Origin: Chrysomallon squamiferum
Taxonomy: Eukaryota > Mollusca > Gastropoda > Neomphalida > Peltospiridae
Reading direction: 5' to 3'
Assembly: GCA_012295275.1 (NCBI GenBank)
Contig: CM022676.1
Span: 4,846,187 to 4,908,186 of the forward strand
DNA: 62,000 bases
Part shown: one piece after another, positions 53,289 to 62,000 of the stretch
How positions within the stretch are numbered: the first letter of the stretch is position 1
Layout: each line of letters begins with the position of its first letter
The notes under the pieces: model-generated
The model's input: only the letters and a program-made list of their open reading frames with translations
What the model was told of the DNA's origin: nothing
The model's database searches: none
Program-made: the position numbers and the translations under genes

Positions 53289-56200
53289 GTAAGTGTTTGA
53301 TTTACTCGTAGAATGTTTGAATTAAATTTTATTTTATATTTGTCAAACACAAATCACTGTCTTAACTAAACTGCTGTAAAGGATCTGGCCGTCTTATTGA
53401 AAAAAAAAAAAAACAACACATTAACGTGCAATCAGATCAAGCTGTTATGAAGCACGCTGCCCATAGTCACGCTCTCTGTCAAAACAGTAGTATCATCACA
53501 TTATCATTACTACATCCACATCTACTTATCGTCATCACCACTGTTGACATTATAAATATTAATATGACTTTTGTCACAGACGCAGACATCATACTTATTC
53601 ATATCCTGACATTCATAAGCATCGTCATGATAATGATTTTTTTTTAGATTTACAAAATTTGAAATAAATTCATAAAGTACTTCTATCATGTTTTAAATAA
53701 ATCTAATTATATATATTTTTTTCTTTCGTTTCATAATTTTTATTTATTTTTTATTTATTTATTGATTTTTTTTATTTTTATTTTTTTCAATTATTAATAA
53801 TAATAATAATCTATATAAGAGGTCGATGAATATATTTATTTATTTATTCGATAGAAGAACAAATATTCTATAAACAGGTCAATGTTCTAAAATTAAAAGG
53901 ACACAAAATAATATTAATAATAATAAGAAGAAGAAGAAGAAAAAAAGAAGAATGATGATGATGATGATAATAATAACAATAACAATAATAATAGTAACAA
54001 TAACAATAACAGTAATAATAACAGTTATAATAATATATTTTTTTTTTTACAGCTGATCATCAGCACCCTACCGACAACAAAACCAACAACACAGAAACCA
54101 ACAACAACAAAACCAACAACACAGAAACCAACAACAACAAAACCAACAACACAGAAACCAACAACAACAAAACCAACAACAGCAAAACCAACAACACAGA
54201 AACCAACAACAGCAAAACCAACAACACAGAAACCAACAACAGCAAAACCAACAACACAGAAACCAACAACAACAAAACCAACAACACAGAAACCAACAAC
54301 AACAAAACCAACAACACAGAAACCAACAACAACAAAACCAACAACACAGAAACCAACAACAGCAAAACCAACAACAAAACCAACAACACAAAAACCAACA
54401 ACAAAACCAACAACACAGAAACCAACAACAACAAAACCAGCAACACAGAAACCAACAACAACAAAACCAACAACACAGAAACCAACAACAGCAAAACCAA
54501 CAACAACAAAACCAACAACAACAAAACCAACAACACAGAAACCAACAACACAGAAACCAACAACAACAAAACCAACAACACAGAAACCAACAACAGCAAA
54601 ACCAACAACAAAACCAACAACACAGAAACCAACAACAACAAAACCAACAACACAGAAACCAACAACAGCAAAACCAACAACACAGAAACCAACAACAGCA
54701 AAACCAACAACACAGAAACCAACAACAACAAAACTAACAACAGCGAAACCAGCAACAACAAAACTAACAACATCGAAACCAACAGGAAATATGTCAGCAA
54801 CTCCGATAACAATTGGTTATTTATTTATTTGTCTGTTTCTTTGTTTGTTTGTTTCAGTTAATATAAGTTAAAATTAATATTCTTAATTCTGATATTAAGA
54901 TTTAACTTTGAACATCTGGATATTTAAATTTTGTTGTTATTACTTTATTATTATTATTATTATCAGTAGTTGTAGTAGTACTAGCTGTAGTAGTAGCTAT
55001 AGAAATAATAGTCTTTTATAAGCAAGGGAAGAGAAAATAAATGTATACAAATATGTTTTAAGTAGAAGCTGCAGTGAATTTTTGTTAAATATTTTCAGAT
55101 ATATCAACATTGTTTCAGTTTCTCTTTATGATATGATTATTATTATGGTTGTTGTTGTTGTTTATTTATTTATTTTAAAGTAACGTTTATTTATTGTTAT
55201 ATATTGTTATGTCACCTCCTTAAACTTTTTTAACTGAGCAAGAAACAAGATACTATTAATTTAAATATCAAATTAAATATGTGACTGTATATGTCTGATA
55301 CATGAACATCTAAAAAATAAGAGAACGCCTTTAAGACCACGTTTTTACATATTTAAATGACACGTGTCAAAGTTTAACAAGTATGTGCAGCCTTATCTAA
55401 AAGAGGTCTTTTTCAACAGTCACACATCCCCAATTACGGCATCCATGTTTATCCCAAAGCTGCAAGTGGGGCAAAATTGGAAGAGTGGGATGTCCTCAAA
55501 AATATTGAATCGTTTCCTCTGCTTATAATAATAGTGTTGTCAGCCCAGTAAATTTCAGATGGGAATTAAAATAGTACAAAAGTTCAGCAGAAAATGATGA
55601 GCTATTTCAGATCAGATTAGAAGGGTTGTATGACAGAATCTACATATTATTTAAAAAAAAAAAAATTGTTTTTTTGTTCCACACTTATCAAGCTTACAAC
55701 TATATATATATATATATGTCATCTCATTATAGTGAATATCTGTCTATTATTCTCCTCTTTAAATCTTGTTTATAAAAATAGATAAGTAATGGTTGATAAA
55801 ACACTGACATCATTAGTTACTTAATATAATTTAAATTAAATTTTATCCGGTTTATAAAAGAAATTAAAACAAACAAAAAATATAGATCTGTCTGGAATTT
55901 CTTATACAATTAAATAAATTATATTTCATTTTATACAATGGTTAAACAATAAATTAATGTCTGTTTTTATATTTTGTTTTAGATTGTAATAAAAATGGTG
56001 ATATGACTCTGAACTCGAGTGAGGAAATTTTGGTTCTATCAAGAAATAGTTGCAAAAACGTTTCTGTTACTTCTAAAAAAGTAACGTTTACCAACTGTAT
56101 TGTAAGTATACAATTATATATTTTTTCTTTGTATTAAAATATATGTTTTCTATTTCATCTGCTTTTATTGTCGCATTTTTTATCAGAATTACATTTATAA

Positions 56201-59200
56201 CACATTAACTATTACATATATTTACAAACACAAACACATACACTCAAAGATACATACATATGTAGATAGATATATACTTACATATATGTATGTGTGTATA
56301 TGTGTATATATATGTATGTATGTATGTATATTATAAGTGTTTGTATATATCTATGCATGTGTGTGCATGTGTATGTCATATATACATATACATGCTTACA
56401 TCCATACATACATATATACATAAAGATACTTACATAATACAAATTTTCAAACAAAAATAAAATGCACAAAAATAATTATAAAAGACAAAGAATCAGAAAG
56501 CCATGATTACTCTGTATTACTGAACAATCTTTTAAGGACTTTGAGTGAAGGATGATGTTTGTGAGGTTGTGACTGGTTTTTGTCCTCCTGAATATTATCT
56601 ATGTGCAGAGTATAATCAGACATAGTATATGAGTCAAAGAATATTCATTTCTAAATACATGCACACAAGCATGTACACACTGGTAGGGGAGGATAAAGTC
56701 CACTCATAACATCTGACAAGACTTGAACATATAACATCCATACAGATATACAGACACACATATGTACGTACATCTTCAGTTTTCACACTTGCTTTTTCTT
56801 AAATCATCTTTGTGTAGCAAAAATGGAAAAGCTAATAAATAATTTAAATAGAAAGTTTGTTGTTAATATTTATTATTTCTTGTATTTGGTTTGAATTTAC
56901 AGAATAAACCAGTGACAGTAATGTTAATGAAAACTTTTGGCTCTGAAAGTATCACAGACATTGAATATTCAGTAATATGTCCATCAAATGTTTATTCTGG
57001 AGAAACGTTCAGTGTTACAGGACAATTGTTACATGTCAGGTATGTTTTCTACTTTTTCTCATTATTACTATTATTGTCAACATTATCATCATCATCATCA
57101 TCATCATCATTATCAACATTATTATCATTATCTTTATTAGTAATTATATCACAGTATATGTCATTTCTGTTCTTACTGTTATTATTATTAAAATTATTAT
57201 TGTTATTGTTGTTGTTATTATAATAATTCTTCATCTCATGCTTACATTTGTTGTTATTATTAAAATTGTTATAGTAGTAGTAGTAGTAGTAGTATACTTT
57301 AATATTGTTACTGTTATTGTTATTTTTTCTGTTATTAATATTTGTCTTTTGTGCTTTATAGACAGTGATATCATATCACTAACACTATTTCTAGATACCA
57401 GCTAATATCAAGGGCTCATATAAAATACCACATATAACAATATATCTTACAAATCACTCTTGTCAGATCAGCTCGATAGAACACAAACTTTATTAATATT
57501 TAAAATCTGGTAATTTTTTTTTTTAGCTGCAAGAGTGTTTTAGTAAAATGCATTTCCTTTCAAATGGTCAATTTTAAATACCTATCTAGTTGAAAGCATT
57601 TCCCGTGTTAATATCTTGAAACATTACAGAAAATAAAAATTCTGATTAGAGTTATTCGTTGTTTCAGTACTATGAAACCAATTTCAGAGAATGGATCAGC
57701 AAATACTGCACAGTTTGAAATGTCATTCACAAAAAATGGAAACAATGTAACTACTAATGACTATGTAACACTTGGAGATGTGTTGATAATGAAAATCAGT
57801 ACTAGAGGATGTAAGTAGCGATATGACATATGCTTGTTTGTGTGTGTGTGTGTGTGTTTAAGCTTCTTATTATGCAGATGCAGTTTCATGAAAGAGAGAA
57901 AAATGTTTTGGGTTGGAGTTTTTTGTTTGTTTTTCTGTGTTTAGCTTTTGTATTTTTGTAATATTTTTGATTGTTTGCTTGGGTTTTTTTTTTCTTTGTT
58001 TGTTTATTTGGGGGTTTTTTTATCTAGAAATAGAAAAAAAGAATGAAATTAGCTTAAAAAACCCACTCAAAAACCAATACATTACTAACAAAAAGAAAGA
58101 TATTTATCTGGATGTACATATTAAAAAAATAATAATAAGAAGAAAGAAAGAAAGAAACTAGATATCCCAAATTTAAATGAACCCACAAACATGTCAAGTT
58201 ATAGGATTAAGAAACAAATGAACCAATCACGTAGATGTGAATTTTTTTTTTTTGTCCCAATAATCAGTACAGCAGACCTACATTTTGTAATTAAGCAGCC
58301 ATTTGCAAGTAGCAATGAGGTCTGGGTAGCTATTCTTACCAGGTTTAAATGTAGCCTCTGAAGCTTAAACTTGATTAGTTTCATAAAAGATCCACCCCTG
58401 CCAATAATGATTAATTCACTCAAATGAAAAGAACGTCAGAAATAATAATAAAAAGAAAATAAATAAATAAATGATGATGATGATGATGATGATAATAAAT
58501 AAATAAATGCATACATACATACATAAAATATTAAGAAATTCTTTATTATTATCATCTCATATCAATCAATTTTCATGTTTTTTGTTTGAACTGTTCAAGT
58601 GAAAATTTCCTATTTATTATTATTGTTTAAATTGCAGTTAATCCTGCAGGATGGAAACTCATACCAAACACATGCACAGCATATTCAGGAAATGGAAAAA
58701 GTCAACATAAATTAGACCTCATCAAGTACTATTATTACTAGATATTATGATTAAAAGCACCATCATCAGTTACCATTGTATCATTATTATCATCATCATT
58801 AGTAGTAGAAGTATTATTATTAGTAGTAGTAATAGTAGTAGTAGTATTTGTAATAGCAATAGTATTAGTTGTTATCATTTTAGTCATCATTAATATAATG
58901 ATCATCATTATTATTCAAAAAACTTTGATACAAACAACATACTTGTTATAACTATTGGCATGTAAACAATTTATATATATATATATATATGTTGTAGATC
59001 AACTGTCCTACATTACCTTGTTATCCCCATCATTGCTGTTACTATTATCATCATTAGTAGTAGTAGACGAAGTATTATTATTAGTAGTAGTAGTTGTTGT
59101 TGTTATAGCTGTAGTAGTAATTAGCATCGTCATTATCATCATTATTATGATTAATATAATTATTAGTAGTATTTGTAGTAGTAGTAGCAGTAATTATCAT

Positions 59201-61166
59201 CATCATAATCATTATTATTATTATTATTATTATTATCAAAAAAACTTTAATGCTAACAACCTACCTGTTATAATTGTTGTCATTGAAATGTTTTTATAAA
59301 TATGTTGTAGATCAGGAAATTGTCCACAACCTGAAGCAGATGGCTTAATCAGTCCATTCGAGTGGTCAACTAGTAATAAATTAGAGTTGAAGTCAAAAGT
59401 AAAAGTGTTTGAATTTAAAGAAAAACAGGCTATTTTGCATACTCTTGTATTTGAGTGTAAAGTCATCATTTGCAATAATCACGACAATCAAACCGTATGT
59501 CAGACAGATGTTAATGTTAAAGCAGTAAGTATCAAAACGATTTCTAATTTTACAATTTAAATGTAAAAAGAATGAAAAATATAAATAATCTGTATTTTCA
59601 TTCATACTCACTCATCACATCACTTCTGTACTATAATCATCACCATCATCATGATTGTTGTTGTTTTCATTTTAACAGTCATGTCCAGTCATTTGATGCT
59701 TGTCATTGAAATTGAATATAAGGCAGAAATTCATCAAAGTATTTTTTATTTTTTATTTTGAATACAGACAAACTGTCATAATAAGAAACTTCAGGTAAGA
59801 CGTCGACGTGACACAGATTTACTGAACGGTAAACCTGACTCTGCAGCTACACACACTGTTACTGGTGTCCTTCAAATACATAATGCAGTTGTCAATGAAG
59901 TCATGTCTGGATCAGGTATATATAAAAATTTTGTCCACATGTCATCATCCTCTCTCTCACTGATTGTTTCTGTGTGTGTGTGTGTGTGTTTCAAAAGACT
60001 CCCTAATCCAGTGAATCAAATCTTATAGAATAATGAATTATACAGAATTATTATATTTAATAATACATATGTATATCTTTGCTTAATCCTATCAAATTCA
60101 ATACAAATTAAAAATGATTTTTACCATTTTATGGCTATTGCCTCTTTCTACACAAATGTTGTTGAAAACAGCCATTATTTTTTTTCCTACAATACTATTT
60201 AGAATTGTGAAAATTAGTTTTGAAAATGAATTATTTTACATTCAAATAAAAATGTAAAGATTTTTACCATTTTATGGCTACGGCCTCTTTCATCACAAAT
60301 GTTGTTATTTATTCATACTTATTATTATTTATTATTATTATTATTATTATTATTTTTTTTTTATTTATCTTTTTTTTTTTTTGAAAATAAAATTGTTATA
60401 CAGTAGAAACATACAAACAAATGCTAGATAATTCTAAAAAAAAAAAATATATATACCAGTGCTGAAAAGGCTTATTAAGTAAATAATATTTATAAACTGA
60501 ATTATAATTTAAATGAACCCTCACATGGTGCAGTAAATGTTTCAGAACACCAGAAACTTAGAAACTTTTATCTTCTGAAAACAAATCTATAACAGGGCCA
60601 GAAATAATGTGGGTAGCTTCTGATGCTAGAAAATATAATCAAACTTCATTAGATGATTTCATATTGTACAAGTTATTTTTTTCTACTCTCAGTTATTCAT
60701 TCATATCCACTTGACAAAGATTGTAATCTAAATATATACAATTTATGATAATTTAAAAAATTCTTCAGCACTATATTCTTTTTTTTTTTGGAAAAAATAA
60801 GCAATAAAATGTGATGTCTTTATTGAATAAATATTTTAGTATTATAGATACAAGAATCAAAATAAGACAAAATTATTAATATTCTTTATACTTTAAAAAG
60901 TTTCATGCCAATAATTCAGACTTATTTGAATCATTTGATAATAAATTACAATAATAAATTTGATTAAAAATGTTTTGTACTGTTGTTGGTTTAACTAATT
61001 AATGTGAACATTTTACCCTGTTCTTGTAGCTGGGTTAATGAAATATTATCAGTTAATTTAATATTGTCATTTTTCTTTATTTTCAGTTAAACTGGAGATG
61101 TCGGTCACCCTGATTTGTCTTGTTCATCTCTGTTTGGCACTGCTTTACATGAAAGATCAAAACTAA
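53253..61166 (+). CDS. Mucin-like ZP-domain protein, complete, nine coding exons
   Basis: Coding exons 53253-53288, 54053-54815, 55983-56101, 56903-57039, 57668-57810, 58638-58725, 59311-59524, 59768-59915 and 61087-61166 join in phase and give 575 residues. Order: signal peptide (about 1-19), Thr/Lys/Pro repeats (about 20-255), ZP-N (about 267-355, four cysteines), ZP-C (about 405-505, with GWKLIPNTC, FECKVIIC and a terminal TNC), a furin-type site RRRRD (511-515), a hydrophobic patch TVTGVLQIHNAVV like the external hydrophobic patch, and a C-terminal TM (about 554-570). ZP modules polymerise extracellularly after cleavage, so the product is probably a filament- or coat-forming glycoprotein (egg coat, mucus, epithelium or cuticle; tissue unknown). 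No orthologue is recognised. Confidence 0.88.
53289..54052 (+). other. ZP gene intron 1
   Basis: AT-rich with AAT, GAA and GATGAT runs near 53790-54000. No gene. Confidence 0.6.
54053..54815 (+). CDS. ZP gene exon 2: cationic mucin-like repeats
   Basis: After LIISTLP come about 48 units of TTTKP, TTQKP, TTAKP or TTKP, largely alternating (TTTKPTTQKP), ending TTSKPTGNMSATPITI. Nearly every Thr is a potential O-glycosylation site, and each unit has one Lys. The donor ATTG|GTTATT is weak, but its phase (1) matches exon 3 exactly. Confidence 0.85.
54065..54780 (+). repeat. Coding minisatellite: 15-base units, 30-base higher-order period
   Basis: ACAACAACAAAACCA, ACAACACAGAAACCA and ACAACAGCAAAACCA units, about 48 in all, a few shortened to 12 bases (TTKP); all length changes are multiples of 3. 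The complementary strand reads as Leu/Val-only frames, which are artefacts. Confidence 0.97.
54816..55982 (+). other. ZP gene intron 2
   Basis: Begins with a T-rich tract that can be read through to a stop at 54871 (see findings). Otherwise unremarkable. Confidence 0.6.
55983..56101 (+). CDS. ZP gene exon 3: ZP-N, first half
   Basis: DCNKNGDMTLNSSEEILVLS, SCKNVSV and TFTNCI. Three of the four expected ZP-N cysteines lie here. Confidence 0.83.
56102..56902 (+). other. ZP gene intron 3
   Basis: TATG/CATA low-complexity (56200-56420); no gene. Confidence 0.6.
56903..57039 (+). CDS. ZP gene exon 4: ZP-N, second half
   Basis: NKPVTVMLMKTFG, DIEYSVICPSNVYSG, ETFSVTGQLL. Contains the fourth ZP-N cysteine. 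Read-through past its donor gives only low-complexity residues. Confidence 0.83.
57040..57667 (+). other. ZP gene intron 4
   Basis: ATC, ATT and GTA trinucleotide runs to about 57295, then AT-rich sequence. No gene. Confidence 0.6.
57668..57810 (+). CDS. ZP gene exon 5: linker and start of ZP-C
   Basis: QFEMSFTKNGNNV and YVTLGDVLIMKISTRG. The LGDxLxMxI phrase is the usual (V)GDxLxLxI strand of ZP-C. Confidence 0.88.
57811..58637 (+). other. ZP gene intron 5
   Basis: (TG)n at 57837-57858 and GAT/AAAT runs near 58470-58510. No gene. Confidence 0.6.
58638..58725 (+). CDS. ZP gene exon 6: ZP-C
   Basis: FNPAGWKLIPNTCTAYSGNG. GWxLxPxxCxA is a ZP-C hallmark. Ends in phase 2. Confidence 0.87.
58740..59320 (+). 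repeat. Two-copy, about 310-base duplication including the exon 7 acceptor
   Basis: Both copies run ATTAGTAGTAGAAGTATTAT or similar, through CAAAAAAACTTTRATRC and CTTGTTATAACTATTG-like words, to ATATGTTGTAGATCA. The first copy ends TGTTGTAG|ATCAACTGTCC (58997/58998), the second is the authentic TGTTGTAG|ATCAGGAAATTGTCC, so exon bases were duplicated too. Confidence 0.82.
59311..59524 (+). CDS. ZP gene exon 7: ZP-C core
   Basis: SGNCPQPEADGLISPFEW, VKVFEFKEKQAILH, LVFECKVIIC, QTVCQTDVNV. The FxF then VxFxCxVxxC order is diagnostic of ZP-C. Confidence 0.92.
59768..59915 (+). CDS. ZP gene exon 8: last ZP-C cysteine and furin site
   Basis: TNCHNKKLQVRRRRD then THTVTGVLQIHNAVV. RRRR fits the consensus furin cleavage site that follows ZP domains. 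Confidence 0.9.
59916..61086 (+). other. ZP gene intron 8
   Basis: GATTTTTACCATTTTATGGC followed by a CTCTTTC...ACAAATGTTGTT word occurs twice, at about 60116-60165 and 60257-60307, i.e. a tandem duplication of about 140 bases. Otherwise AT-rich. Confidence 0.65.
61087..61166 (+). CDS. ZP gene exon 9: transmembrane anchor and stop
   Basis: VKLEMSVTLICLVHLCLALL then YMKDQN and TAA (61164-61166). A short C-terminal TM segment after the furin site is standard for ZP proteins. Confidence 0.88.
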
Positions 61167-62000
61167 CTTGTTTCATTGTATGGACCTTTTGATGCATTAA
61201 AACCTATTATAAATTATGCAAAAGAAATAAGAAATTTTTCATTGTAAAATAATAATAATTAATATTGCTTAAATAACATATTTAATATCTTTCTTAATTT
61301 TACAAATGTATAATATACACAAAAATTATCCAATGATTGTATATGGATAAATACTTAACTAATTTGAAAAGATTCGGCTTTGCTAATAATGAAGAATGAT
61401 ATTTTTGTTAATCTCTTATGTTTAAATATTGCCATTTTCTCATCTTCCTTACATAATTATGATATATAAGGAAATTATTTTAACTTCAGTTCTATTTCTT
61501 AATTGAATGTAAATATACAGAATGAATAAAATCACTGGTGTCTGATGTAACAAAATAACTGTTTGTATTTCATTTATTTATTTATTTATATTCTTTTGGG
61601 TCTATTATTATAATAATAATAATAATAATATATTAATTAATAGTAATCATATCTCTCATTTTTCTGGGTACCTGTATCCTAATTTGTGTTATTTCTAATT
61701 TTTTATAAACAACTATTCCTTTAAATTACAATATATATAGTTATTCAATCACTACCAAACTTTCATTTACATTAAATAATTAATTAACTGACAATCAAAT
61801 AAATAAAAACCACTTGCATTCAGTTATTATTTATAAAACATTTTATTAATATTAAATTTTAACATAAGTCAGTATATTTTTAGTATAAATACAAAAACAT
61901 TTTTACAAAACATTAGCACCAATGTATATGTAAAATAATAATAATAATAATAAATGTTATGGAAAAATTCTGGGCAGGGGGTAAAATAACAAATCTGAGC
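61167..62000 (+). other. ZP gene 3' UTR and flank
   Basis: AATAAA at 61525-61530 is a candidate poly(A) signal. Beyond it only AT-rich and AAT repeats; no further gene. Confidence 0.55.

Noticed and set aside
54060-54812. 250-residue minus-strand Leu/Val frame
   Set aside because: It is the complement of the TT(T/Q/A)KP repeat exon of the + strand ZP gene, which has splice sites and phase support.

Overview
Eukaryotic, intron-rich, very AT-rich genomic DNA, most likely from a gastropod mollusc. The evidence is four genes with GT/AG introns and phase-consistent exons, one of them an Ig receptor with the extra-cysteine pattern I associate with gastropod Ig proteins, plus recurrent AAGGGAGRTAA-type words and a very high load of microsatellites and minisatellites. 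The taxon call is inference; no organism label can be read directly.

Layout: (1) 801-2513 (+) the last four coding exons of VPS26C (DSCR3), a retromer-like cargo-recognition subunit; its 5' part lies before the window. (2) 5282-35521 (+) a complete AMP deaminase of the AMPD2 type: 16 core exons (781 aa) plus four candidate frame-preserving cassette exons of 36, 42, 18 and 57 nt, all in the variable N-terminal region; the catalytic domain is intact. (3) 41373-46010 (-) a complete four-exon gene for a small type I membrane protein (signal peptide, two Ig domains, one TM helix, short tail; 251 aa). (4) 52600-61166 (+) a complete secreted/membrane ZP-domain protein (575 aa): signal peptide, about 48 Thr/Lys/Pro mucin-like repeats, ZP-N, ZP-C, furin-type site, C-terminal TM. 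No tRNA, rRNA, CRISPR or bacterial-type operon was seen.

Mobile DNA: two Tc1/mariner-type MITEs inside AMPD2 introns (7275-7657, 28081-28282), a pogo/Tigger-like remnant with a broken CENP-B-type HTH coding stretch (about 48008-48582), a 5'-truncated non-LTR retrotransposon tail ending in (AAT)n (about 47560-47913), and two hAT-like terminal fragments (12035 onward; about 44940).

The most striking pattern is that many tandem repeats start at, or contain copies of, real exon-intron junctions. Donors or acceptors of VPS26C, AMPD2 (six cases), the Ig gene and the ZP gene have been duplicated into the neighbouring intron, giving 1 to over 30 decoy splice sites each. At least one decoy (32491/32492) would extend an AMPD2 exon by 30 codons in frame. 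The four genes show no functional link to one another; two are housekeeping (endosomal sorting, purine metabolism) and two are surface/secreted proteins of unknown partner.
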